Shown: piece after piece, positions 27,706 through 35,201 of the stretch
How positions within the stretch are numbered: position 1 is the stretch's first letter
Layout of the letters: the number at the start of each line of letters is the position of its first letter
Assembly (NCBI GenBank): GCA_045639525.1
Contig: JAZUDI010000005.1
Coordinates: 1 to 64,000, forward strand
Length of the DNA: 64,000 nt
Origin: UBA1181 sp045639525
GTDB taxonomy: Bacteria; Bacteroidota; Bacteroidia; Bacteroidales; Paludibacteraceae
Direction of reading: 5' to 3'
The notes under the pieces: model-generated
Seen by the model: the letters and a program-made list of their open reading frames with translations, nothing else
Database searches by the model: none
What the model was told of the DNA's origin: nothing
Position numbers and translations under genes: made by a program

Positions 27706-28164
27706 ATGGTAGAGACACTCGTTAACTTTCTCGTCGATTACGGCTATTGGGGAATGTTCTTAATGGCATTCCTGGCAGGATCTATCATACCCTTCAGCTC
27801 AGAGGCTGTCCTATCCGGATTGCTGGTGGCGGGAGCCAATCCATTGCAATGTCTGATAGCGGCCACACTCGGGAATGTGTTAGGTGGCATGACTTGCTAC
27901 TGGTTGGGCAGAATGGGCAAAATGGATCTGTTGGAACGACGCTTCAACATCAAACAGGAGAAGGTCATGCTATGGAGTGAGAAACTTCGCCACAAGGGCT
28001 CCATCTTCGCGTTTTTCGCTTTCGTGCCCATCATCGGCAGCGTCATCGTGGTCACCTTGGGCTACTTAAGAAGCAATCCATGGCTGGTATGCCTCTTCAT
28101 GATAATGGGAAAATTCTGCAGATACTTCATCTGGATGACCGCTCACAATTACATTGTAGGATAA
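27706..28164 (+). CDS. YqaA/DedA-like (SNARE-associated) membrane protein
   Basis: A 152-residue inner-membrane protein with four hydrophobic segments. It contains the DedA/VTT-type motif Phe-x-x-x-Phe-x-Pro-x-x-Gly (Phe-Phe-Ala-Phe-Val-Pro-Ile-Ile-Gly, about 105-112) and an N-terminal reentrant-like Gly-Ser-Ile-Ile-Pro-Phe-Ser-Ser-Glu segment. Length matches the YqaA subgroup, shorter than DedA. Members are linked to lipid-carrier recycling and membrane homeostasis. It closes the glnS-to-27-kb run. Confidence 0.82.
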   Translation: MVETLVNFLVDYGYWGMFLMAFLAGSIIPFSSEAVLSGLLVAGANPLQCLIAATLGNVLGGMTCYWLGRMGKMDLLERRFNIKQEKVMLWSEKLRHKGSIFAFFAFVPIIGSVIVVTLGYLRSNPWLVCLFMIMGKFCRYFIWMTAHNYIVG

Positions 28165-28183
28165 TTTTTTCGCATATTTTTTT

Positions 28184-28191
28184 TAAATTTG
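28184..28191 (+). promoter_or_regulatory. -7 element upstream of the DUF6242 lipoprotein gene
   Basis: TAAATTTG matches TAnnTTTG, 20 bases before the start codon at 28211. No -33 TTTG is at normal spacing. Confidence 0.45.
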
Positions 28192-28210
28192 CATTCAAAA
28201 GAAGATTAGT

Positions 28211-29509
28211 ATGAGACACAAAATATTCAGACCGATAGTATTCGTCCTATTCGCTATGACAGCGTTGTTCGCATCCTGTGGAGATGACGAGGATACATCA
28301 TTGGATTATAAGAACTTAAGCGATCCCCGCATTCGCAGCATGAAGTTGAGCAACATCACTGTCGACTTCGTGGTGAATGATTTGGACCAACTGATCTTCA
28401 ACTACGACTCATTGAATGTCGGAACCAATGTGAGCAATATCTTCACCTACTTCTACGGATACACATCACAACCTACCGTACAAGTGAAGATAGGAAACGA
28501 GTGGGTCGCCTTCAAAAACGGTTCGCAACTGAACTTGACCGAACCAGTCGAGATCATCAGCACATCACAAGACGGTAAAAACCAGAAGAGATATACCATC
28601 GCCCTTCGCACCCACAACTACGACATCTCAGCCATCACATGGCACCCATTCGGCACCATCGACCTCAAGGCGAAGGTAGCTACCCAACAGTCGTACAGCA
28701 AAGGCAAACAAAAGTATTGGTTCTACTCGGATGAGACAGGAGCCAGCCACCTTGCTACCTCCATCGACGGAAAGCAGTGGAGCGACCGGACCATCTCTGT
28801 CGAAAACGCCAACTGGTTCTCTTCCGCTTTGGTGGGCGACTCCATTTTCGTACAAAACACGACAGGAGAGATCTACGCCGCTGAGATCAACACACTTACA
28901 TTCAGCCAGCTCTCCTCCAGCATGAAACTAGACAAGATCCTCTTCGCCATCGGCAATAAGATTTGGGCCATCGCGCAAGAAGGAGAGGGTTACGCCCTTT
29001 ACGAACGAACCACTGGCGATTTCCAATTGAAATCCACACTCTCTTCGGATTTCCCTTCCGAGAATTTGGTGACCTTCACCTCCGCGTCAGGTTATACTTC
29101 ACTCGGTTACATCTACGCCACCCAAAACGGATATGGTACTGTTTGGACAATCGACAGCAAGGGACACGCCCGTGTGCTCCAACAGCCTAACGGCACTATT
29201 CCTGCCTTGAAGAACCCTATTTTGTTCCAATACGAGAACCTATTGGGAATCGTCGGCGGCGAATTGACGGACGGCAGCCGATCAACGAAATGCTACTCTT
29301 CTCAAGATTGCGGCGCCACTTGGAGCCACGATTGGCACAAAGACCTGAACGGAGAGAGCGCTACCATCACCCATCCAGGAACATTCGTCCTCTCACAAGA
29401 GGGGGAAGTTATATTTGTCGGTGGAAATACGGAAAGCGGCACCTCCAACATCGTCTGGAAGGGTGTGCTCAACAAGTTGACCGCAGATGATTTGAACTAT
29501 CAAAACTAA
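28211..29509 (+). CDS. DUF6242-type lipoprotein
   Basis: A 432-residue lipoprotein with a signal peptide and lipobox Cys23 (Phe-Ala-Ser-Cys) followed by an acidic Asp-Asp-Glu-Asp stretch, an export signal favouring the cell surface in this phylum. Residues about 40-145 form an Ig-like N-terminal domain. Residues about 150-425 show repeated beta-propeller-like blades with Trp-Ser and Ser-x-Asp-Gly-x-x-Trp motifs, as in sialidase-like or BNR repeats. I recall this arrangement as DUF6242; function unknown. Its stop codon overlaps the next start by one base. Confidence 0.75.
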   Translation: MRHKIFRPIVFVLFAMTALFASCGDDEDTSLDYKNLSDPRIRSMKLSNITVDFVVNDLDQLIFNYDSLNVGTNVSNIFTYFYGYTSQPTVQVKIGNEWVAFKNGSQLNLTEPVEIISTSQDGKNQKRYTIALRTHNYDISAITWHPFGTIDLKAKVATQQSYSKGKQKYWFYSDETGASHLATSIDGKQWSDRTISVENANWFSSALVGDSIFVQNTTGEIYAAEINTLTFSQLSSSMKLDKILFAIGNKIWAIAQEGEGYALYERTTGDFQLKSTLSSDFPSENLVTFTSASGYTSLGYIYATQNGYGTVWTIDSKGHARVLQQPNGTIPALKNPILFQYENLLGIVGGELTDGSRSTKCYSSQDCGATWSHDWHKDLNGESATITHPGTFVLSQEGEVIFVGGNTESGTSNIVWKGVLNKLTADDLNYQN

Positions 29510-30444
29510 TGACAATGAGAAGGATTTTAGGCATTGGCGAGACTGTCTTCGACATTCTTTTTAAGGAGAACCAACCCATAGGAGCAAAACCGGGAGGATC
29601 TGTCTACAACGCATTGATCTCTTTGGGCAGATTGGGTTTGGAGCCCGCCTTCATCAGCGAAATCGGAAATGACAAGATTGGCACCATCATCAAGGATTTC
29701 TTGGACGCCAACCATGTGAAGACAGATTACATCTACTCTTTCGACAAAGGGAAGACCCCATTGGCATTAGCCTTTTTGGATGAGAAACAAAATGCGGATT
29801 ATCTCTTCTACAAAGATTATCCATCCGACCGATTGGACTATATCATGCCAGAGATCAAGGCGGATGACATCTTGGTGATCGGATCATACTACGCCTTGAA
29901 TCCAGTGCTTCACGATAAGTTGGTCGACCTTTTGGATTACGCGCAAGAGAAGAAGGCGATCATCTACTACGATGTGAATTTCCGCAAATCACACATCAAC
30001 GATGTGCGCCACTTGATGCCAACCATTTTGGATAACTTCGAGTACGCGGATATTATCAAAGGTTCAGACGAGGATTTCTTAAACATCTATGGTGAGGAGG
30101 GTGCCGAGCAGATTTACCACGACCACATCAGTTTCTACTCCAAGAACTTCATCTACACCGAAGGCGCAAAGGGAGCCCACGTATTCGGCAACAAGTTCAG
30201 CAAGCAATACCAAGGCAATGTCATCACCCCAGTCAGCACCGTAGGCGCGGGGGACAATTTCAACGCGGGTGTAATTTATGGTTTGATCAAAGAGAATGTC
30301 ACTTTGGATGAACTCAAAGAGGGTGTCTCCGAAGAGAAATGGAACAACATCGCACGCTGCGCGATCGACTTCTCAGCCTTTGTCTGCACAACTGTAGACA
30401 ACTACATCTCACCAGAGTTCGCACAAGAATATTTGAAGAAATAA
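29509..30444 (+). CDS. PfkB-family carbohydrate kinase
   Basis: A 311-residue ribokinase/PfkB-family sugar kinase, cytoplasmic. The N-terminal Gly-Glu-x-x-x-Asp and Lys-Pro-Gly-Gly-Ser-x-x-Asn-Ala segments bind substrate. The C-terminal signature Gly-Ala-Gly-Asp (catalytic base D249) is intact. Similarity is greatest to fructokinase-like members, but the substrate cannot be fixed from sequence. The start overlaps the preceding stop by one base; a second ATG two codons later is also possible. Confidence 0.88.
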   Translation: MTMRRILGIGETVFDILFKENQPIGAKPGGSVYNALISLGRLGLEPAFISEIGNDKIGTIIKDFLDANHVKTDYIYSFDKGKTPLALAFLDEKQNADYLFYKDYPSDRLDYIMPEIKADDILVIGSYYALNPVLHDKLVDLLDYAQEKKAIIYYDVNFRKSHINDVRHLMPTILDNFEYADIIKGSDEDFLNIYGEEGAEQIYHDHISFYSKNFIYTEGAKGAHVFGNKFSKQYQGNVITPVSTVGAGDNFNAGVIYGLIKENVTLDELKEGVSEEKWNNIARCAIDFSAFVCTTVDNYISPEFAQEYLKK

Positions 30445-30469
30445 AAACAATAAATTAAAAGATACGATT

Positions 30470-31102
30470 ATGAGCAATGTTCAAAATCAAGTAGCTGAAA
30501 AATTACTCAGCATCCAAGCCGTAAAGCTTCAACCATCGAACCCATTCACTTGGGCATCAGGTTGGAAATCTCCAATCTATTGCGACAACCGCAAGACATT
30601 GGCTTATCCAGAGATTCGTACCCTCATCAAGGAGGAGTTGGCAAATATTATCCGTGAGAAGTACAACGACGCGGACGTTGTGGCAGGTGTTGCGACAGGA
30701 GCGATCGCACAAGGTGCGCTTGTAGCGGATTTGCTTGGCAAACCATTCGTCTATGTACGTTCAGCAGCGAAGGACCACGGTATGGGTAACTTGATCGAGG
30801 GCGAGTTGAAGGCAGGACAGAAGGTAGTGGTGGTAGAGGATTTGATCTCTACCGGCGGTAGTAGCTTGAAGGCGGTCAACGCACTTCGCGAGGCTGGCGC
30901 TGAGGTGATGGGCATGGTAGCCATCTTCACTTACGGATTCCCTTTGGCAGCGGAGCAATTCGCCGCAGCAAAGGTGAATTTAACTACCCTTTCCAACTAC
31001 GAGGCAGTTCTTCAACACCTTTTGGAGAAAAAGGTCATCGGAGAGAGCGAATTGGCGACATTGAAGGAGTGGCGTAAGAGCCCAGACACTTGGGGCAAAT
31101 AA
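30470..31102 (+). CDS. pyrE: orotate phosphoribosyltransferase
   Basis: A 210-residue type I phosphoribosyltransferase converting orotate and PRPP to OMP in pyrimidine synthesis. The PRPP loop is visible as Val-Val-Val-Val-Glu-Asp-Leu-Ile-Ser-Thr-Gly-Gly-Ser. The flexible-loop region Val-Arg-Ser-Ala-Ala-Lys-Asp-His-Gly and the Asn-Arg-Lys near residue 42 are typical. It lies 25 bases after the PfkB kinase gene. Confidence 0.95.
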   Translation: MSNVQNQVAEKLLSIQAVKLQPSNPFTWASGWKSPIYCDNRKTLAYPEIRTLIKEELANIIREKYNDADVVAGVATGAIAQGALVADLLGKPFVYVRSAAKDHGMGNLIEGELKAGQKVVVVEDLISTGGSSLKAVNALREAGAEVMGMVAIFTYGFPLAAEQFAAAKVNLTTLSNYEAVLQHLLEKKVIGESELATLKEWRKSPDTWGK

Positions 31103-31124
31103 TACAGAAATAATACAAGAGAGT

Positions 31125-31550
31125 ATGACGACAATCGAGAGCAACATCACCAAGTCGATCTATAGCGACGAAAAGATTTTCAGCATTCTTTCCGATCTCT
31201 CCAATTTGGAGCGCATCAAGGATAGAATACCCCAAGACAAGGTGAAAAACATGAGTTTCGACAGAGACTCATGCACATTCGAGATCGCCAACGCACCCCT
31301 TGGTCCTGTGACAATCCGAATCGTTGAGCGTGAGCCTAACAAGACCATAAAGTTCGGTTCCGACCAATCACCGATTCCATTCAATGTATGGATTCAACTA
31401 AAATCCGTTGGGGAGAATGACACCAGAATGAAGGTGACCATCAAGGCAGAGCTCAATATGATGATCAAAATGATGGTGGAGAAGCCATTGAAGCAGGGCT
31501 TGGATAAGGCCGCTGAGATGTTAGCGGCATTGCCTTACGGAGATATGTAA
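31125..31550 (+). CDS. SRPBCC-fold (START-like) protein
   Basis: A 141-residue small cytoplasmic protein. It starts with the polyketide-cyclase/START-like pattern Ser-x-Ile-x-x-Ser-x-x-x-Ile-Phe-x-x-Leu-Ser-Asp-Leu-x-x-Leu, has a central antiparallel sheet, and ends with a long amphipathic C-terminal helix, as expected for the SRPBCC helix-grip fold. Such proteins bind hydrophobic ligands; no ligand can be assigned. It is the last gene before a terminator, 22 bases after pyrE. Confidence 0.78.
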   Translation: MTTIESNITKSIYSDEKIFSILSDLSNLERIKDRIPQDKVKNMSFDRDSCTFEIANAPLGPVTIRIVEREPNKTIKFGSDQSPIPFNVWIQLKSVGENDTRMKVTIKAELNMMIKMMVEKPLKQGLDKAAEMLAALPYGDM

Positions 31551-31576
31551 AATTAGAATAGAAAATTACGGATGAG

Positions 31577-31603
31577 AGGGTTGTCTTAGGGCAACCCTTT
31601 TTT
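31577..31603 (+). terminator. terminator after the SRPBCC gene
   Basis: A 7-bp stem AGGGTTG/CAACCCT (31577-31583, 31592-31598) followed directly by a T-run. It closes the DUF6242-pfkB-pyrE-SRPBCC transcript. Confidence 0.8.
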
Positions 31604-31668
31604 GCTTTATGATAAGAGATACATGAAATAGATTACCGCAAACCGCAGAACATCGTCGCGCATCAGAC

Positions 31669-32550
31669 TCACACCTTGTACTCCGCCATCACCATACCCA
31701 CCACAATGGCCGCCGCACCCGCAACAGCAACTCCTGTTATCCTCTCATCCAACACAATCACGGCGGTAATCATCGTGACCAATGGGACAACATAGATATA
31801 ATTCGAGGCCAAAACAGTTCCCAATTGCTTCAATACCTTATTCCAGACCAAATAACCGAACAGAGAGGAGAAGAAGAGCAGCAATAGGAAATTGACAATC
31901 ACCGCTGGTTCCGAGAAACTTGTCCAAGGGATGGCGGAGCCGTCGAACAGAAGGATCGGAATAGTAGTCAGGCAACTGTAAAAAAAGACTTTACGGGTGA
32001 TGAACAGCGTGGAATAATGGTCATATAGTTTCCTGATAATCACGGAGTAGATCGTCCAGACCACAGCGGCACCCAGAGCCATCAAATCCCCCACAGGAGA
32101 GAGCCCCAGCAACTGACCATTCAAAACCACCAGCACCATACCGACAAAAGTGACCAGAGACCCAATGACTTGGCGTACACCCAAACGCTCTTTCTTGTAT
32201 AATAGGCTGACCACGATAAGGATCATCAAAGGATTGGTGCAGACAATCAAGGAGACATTGGAGGAGGGAGAGATGGTGAGCGCCGTGTTTTCCAGCCAGA
32301 AATAGAGAGTTCCACCCGCCATTCCACCGACCAAAAGCCTCAACTCATCCCGCCAACTATCCGCTCTCATTCGTTGATGGCTACACAACAACAGAAGCAA
32401 ATAGGTGGTCACAAAACGGACAAAAAAGATGAAGATCGCGGAGAAACCGTAGGACAACAGCACCTTAGTGGAGACAAAACTCGTTCCCCAAAAAGTCACC
32501 GTCAGAATGGCCAATAGACGCCAAACGCCTCTACCCAACCCCTTCATCAC
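31669..32550 (-). CDS. EamA-family (DMT superfamily) transporter
   Basis: A 293-residue inner-membrane carrier with ten predicted helices arranged as two EamA repeats (about 10-145 and 155-290). The typical Trp-Gly-Thr-Ser-Phe-Val motif occurs in helix 1 and the Leu-x-x-x-Gly-x-x-Leu-x-x-x-Gly pattern in helix 5. Family members export amino acids or other metabolites; the substrate is not predictable. The start overlaps the stop of the Rieske-like lipoprotein gene by 4 bases (ATGA), so the two are translationally coupled. Confidence 0.88.
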   Translation of the reverse strand: MMKGLGRGVWRLLAILTVTFWGTSFVSTKVLLSYGFSAIFIFFVRFVTTYLLLLLCSHQRMRADSWRDELRLLVGGMAGGTLYFWLENTALTISPSSNVSLIVCTNPLMILIVVSLLYKKERLGVRQVIGSLVTFVGMVLVVLNGQLLGLSPVGDLMALGAAVVWTIYSVIIRKLYDHYSTLFITRKVFFYSCLTTIPILLFDGSAIPWTSFSEPAVIVNFLLLLFFSSLFGYLVWNKVLKQLGTVLASNYIYVVPLVTMITAVIVLDERITGVAVAGAAAIVVGMVMAEYKV

Positions 32551-32993
32551 TCCGCCACAACAATATAATCGCCATTATCACGGATGTTCCGATACATCCT
32601 GAGACCCGACATCGCAGGTCCCTCCACACGGTTACCGATGCCATAGGAGAGATCGAATTTAGACTTACACATCGGACAGACGACGAAAGGCATGGAGACC
32701 ACCATGGGATTAGTCCTCGACCGATCGTATGGACAAGCCAAATCGCAACATCCCAACTTTCCATCCAAATCCCGGAAGATGGCGATGCCGCCATAACCCA
32801 ATTTATAGTTGGAGGGATAGATTTGGGAATAGGTGTAGGTAATGGCGTGGTTCGACACCATCAGTTCAGTATACTCACTCGTATAGGTCTTCACATAGAC
32901 TTCGCTGTTGGGAATCAACGACTCGTCATCCCTACATGAGAAGGAGATCACCGATAATAGAGAGAGCGTTAGAATAAAATATAATTGTTTCAT
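32547..32993 (-). CDS. Rieske-like lipoprotein with four cysteines in place of Cys/His ligands
   Basis: A 148-residue lipoprotein. The start at 32993 gives a tight signal peptide with lipobox Cys20; a start five codons earlier is possible. Residues about 75-125 align with the cluster-binding part of Rieske proteins. The two ligand loops read C83-x3-C87 and C106-x2-C109 instead of Cys-x-His and Cys-x2-His, with an extra C82. This could give a rubredoxin-like metal site, a cysteine-ligated Fe-S cluster or disulfides. I recall lipoproteins of this general kind in Bacteroidota, but I know of no characterised member. It is coupled to the EamA transporter. Confidence 0.7.
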   Translation of the reverse strand: MKQLYFILTLSLLSVISFSCRDDESLIPNSEVYVKTYTSEYTELMVSNHAITYTYSQIYPSNYKLGYGGIAIFRDLDGKLGCCDLACPYDRSRTNPMVVSMPFVVCPMCKSKFDLSYGIGNRVEGPAMSGLRMYRNIRDNGDYIVVAE

Positions 32994-33080
32994 TGATAGT
33001 AATTTCATTTGATAAGCGCTTCATTTGATGACTATTACATACCACAAAGATACGAACAAATCTCAAAATCTCCCCACCAC

Positions 33081-33112
33081 TTGGGATAATCTGTTTTGTT
33101 TGCCTAAATTTG
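33081..33112 (+). promoter_or_regulatory. promoter of the arginase-fold gene
   Basis: TTG at 33081-33083, a 21-base spacer and TAAATTTG at 33105-33112. It lies inside the 5' extension of the open frame, which is why the later ATG codons at 33124-33133 are preferred as starts. Confidence 0.5.
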
Positions 33113-33123
33113 TATCATGTAAA

Positions 33124-34245
33124 ATGATGAAGATGGTAAATCTATATTTCGACAAATACATCGGGGCGCCACTCGCCTATAGTTTCTTTCCGGCCCAATA
33201 CTCCCTGGGGAATCAATTGGTGGAAGAGGGATACAACATCGCCCTCATCGGCGTAAAGAGCGAAATGAACGCAGGTAACCCAGGCAGCGAATCGGCTCCA
33301 GACGCCATCCGCCAACAACTCTATGCGCTACGCGGTGGTTTCAAGCAGACAAAGATCGCCGATTTGGGCAATCTCAAATTAGGGAAAAGCCTCTCCGACA
33401 CCTACTCCGCACTGAAATGTGTCGTGGGAGATCTTCTTGACCAAAAGATCATTCCGATCGTCATCGGCGGAAGTCACGAACTCACCTATCCCATCTTCGA
33501 GGGGATGAAAGAGAAGATCCAACATATCCGCACCACAATGGTCGATTGCAAAATGGACTATCCCTACAGCACCACCGACGTCTTCGAGGGAAACACCTTC
33601 GCGAAGAGGATCATCGACGACAATCAGACCGAAGAGTTCAAACTATTGGGATACCAAGGCTACTTCTGTCCACAACCCTATATCGATAAGTTGGAGGGAC
33701 ACCGATGTCTGTTGGTCCGCGCCGGATCGCTTTTCAGGAACATCATGTCGGTAGAGCCTCTTCTGAGGGATACGGATCTGCTCAGCATCGATATGTCCGC
33801 CATCCGACACGCCGACTCTCCTGGTTACGCGAGAGCCATATCCAACGGACTGAGCGGAGAGGAGATCTGCCAAATCGCCCATTACGCGGGATTAAGCGAC
33901 AGCATATCCGCCTTCGGTCTTTTCGAAGCCAATCCCACCTTCGACAACAGCGACCAAACCGCCTCCCTCGCGGCACAGATCATCTGGCACTTCATCGAGG
34001 GCGTGGACAACCGTTACGGTGATTATCCTGTCAAGGATATCAAGAAATACCAAGAGAGGGTAGCCATTTTCCCCGCCGAACAAGAGGAGAATATCCACTT
34101 CTTCGTGAACAGAAGCAACGGAAGGTGGTGGATTAAAATTCCGACTAAATCAGGGGATAAGATATATGCTTGCAACGAAGCCGATTACCGGTCAGCCTGC
34201 GAGGGTGACCTTCCCTACATCTGGATGAGACATTTTATGAATTGA
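33124..34245 (+). CDS. arginase/formimidoylglutamase-fold protein with missing metal ligands
   Basis: A 373-residue ureohydrolase-fold protein. The start is placed after the promoter; ATG codons at 33124, 33127 and 33133 are all possible. The family motifs are recognisable but degraded. Gly-Gly-x-His-Glu is kept (Gly-Gly-Ser-His). The Asp-Ala-His-x-Asp motif reads Asp-Cys-Lys-x-Asp, losing the histidine ligand. The Asp-x-Asp of the third motif reads Asp-Met-Ser, losing one aspartate. Four of six canonical manganese ligands remain. A C-terminal extension of about 80 residues (from about 295) has no arginase counterpart that I know. Either it is a pseudoenzyme or uses altered metal chemistry. 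Confidence 0.8.
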   Translation: MMKMVNLYFDKYIGAPLAYSFFPAQYSLGNQLVEEGYNIALIGVKSEMNAGNPGSESAPDAIRQQLYALRGGFKQTKIADLGNLKLGKSLSDTYSALKCVVGDLLDQKIIPIVIGGSHELTYPIFEGMKEKIQHIRTTMVDCKMDYPYSTTDVFEGNTFAKRIIDDNQTEEFKLLGYQGYFCPQPYIDKLEGHRCLLVRAGSLFRNIMSVEPLLRDTDLLSIDMSAIRHADSPGYARAISNGLSGEEICQIAHYAGLSDSISAFGLFEANPTFDNSDQTASLAAQIIWHFIEGVDNRYGDYPVKDIKKYQERVAIFPAEQEENIHFFVNRSNGRWWIKIPTKSGDKIYACNEADYRSACEGDLPYIWMRHFMN

Positions 34246-34307
34246 AAGGTGAATTCTCCGCACGAACTAAAATTACGGGCGGGAAGATAAGAAATGTATG
34301 CATCATG

Positions 34308-34328
34308 AGGGCGTATTCAATACGCCCT
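34308..34328. repeat. short palindrome overlapping the PHP gene stop
   Basis: A perfect 9-bp stem AGGGCGTAT/ATACGCCCT with a 3-base loop that is exactly the stop codon of the PHP gene on the minus strand. It is the counterpart of the palindrome at 21109-21127. There is no T-tract. Confidence 0.5.
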
Positions 34329-35036
34329 ACCTTCGAGGCGTTTCCAAAACAGATCCGGTTTATCGTTGATGACGAGCGCCTCCGGGAACTCCTCCTCCTG
34401 AAGCAACCGGTAGACATGGTCGTATCGGGCCACATCGAAGGAGATATGGGCGTCACTTCCCATAATCACCATCAACTCATATTTCTTACACAGACGAATC
34501 ATCTCCCTGTGGCAATCCCACGCATGCTCCTTACCTCGGCTGGGGCTCAACGAACTGTTGTTGATCTCCAACAAGGCGCGCGTCTCCTTCGCCGTCTGTA
34601 CCAAACGTTCGAAATCCAACTGCGCCGTTCCGTCCGCCGGGTGGCTGATGATGTCGATCATGGGATTGCGCATCACCTTTATCACCGCATCGGTATTCTC
34701 CTCCCTGATACCCGGCTTGTAGCAAGAGTGGTGGATACCCGCGATTCTGATTTTCAATTTTCGAATAGTCTTCTCCGGCAAATCCAACTTACCTGTTGTG
34801 TCGAGGATATTGATCTCCGCGCCCGTCAGGATCTTCACACCATACATCTCCTCGGGAATCACACTCAAGTTGTTGAAATAGGCGTCATCACACGCTCCCT
34901 TGATGGTAGGGCCATGCTCGGCCATACCAAGTATCTGCAACCCCTTTTCGGAGGCCGCCTTCGCCATCTCCTGCATGGTGCTGTACGCATGTCCACTCAC
35001 AATGGTATGGGTATGTACATCTAACGCTATTTTCAT
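34317..35036 (-). CDS. PHP-domain phosphoesterase (YcdX-like)
   Basis: A 239-residue cytoplasmic metal-dependent phosphatase of the PHP superfamily. Metal ligands are seen in order: Asp-Val-His-Thr-His near the N terminus, Glu-His-Gly, Gly-Ala-Glu-Ile, Ser-His-Pro-Ala-Asp, Glu-Ile-Asn-Asn-Ser and Gly-Ser-Asp-Ala-His. This is the full trinuclear set of the YcdX/histidinol-phosphatase-like group. The start at 35036 puts the first motif at the usual position; an upstream in-frame start would add 20 residues encoded across the promoter. The substrate is unknown. Confidence 0.88.
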   Translation of the reverse strand: MKIALDVHTHTIVSGHAYSTMQEMAKAASEKGLQILGMAEHGPTIKGACDDAYFNNLSVIPEEMYGVKILTGAEINILDTTGKLDLPEKTIRKLKIRIAGIHHSCYKPGIREENTDAVIKVMRNPMIDIISHPADGTAQLDFERLVQTAKETRALLEINNSSLSPSRGKEHAWDCHREMIRLCKKYELMVIMGSDAHISFDVARYDHVYRLLQEEEFPEALVINDKPDLFWKRLEGRAY

Positions 35037-35053
35037 GGATTTCACTTTTAAGA

Positions 35054-35084
35054 CAAATATAATGTTATTCCTTTGAAATAGCAA
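35054..35084 (-). promoter_or_regulatory. promoter of the PHP gene
   Basis: On the complement, TTG (35082-35084), a 20-base spacer and TATATTTG (35054-35061) fit the phylum's promoter pattern. Confidence 0.55.
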
Positions 35085-35176
35085 TACCATTGCCATGTCG
35101 GGCCTTAATATTCAGATTTGTTAACGCTTCGGCTCTAACTCGTTGCCAATAAACACATTGATACGATAAATTTTTA

Positions 35177-35184
35177 TATCTTTG
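35177..35184 (+). promoter_or_regulatory. -7 element upstream of the CHASE2 gene
   Basis: TATCTTTG matches TAnnTTTG and lies 17 bases before the start codon at 35202. The closest TTG upstream is at a 16-base spacing, shorter than normal. Confidence 0.45.
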
Positions 35185-35201
35185 TCGCAAAGTGTATTAA
35201 A

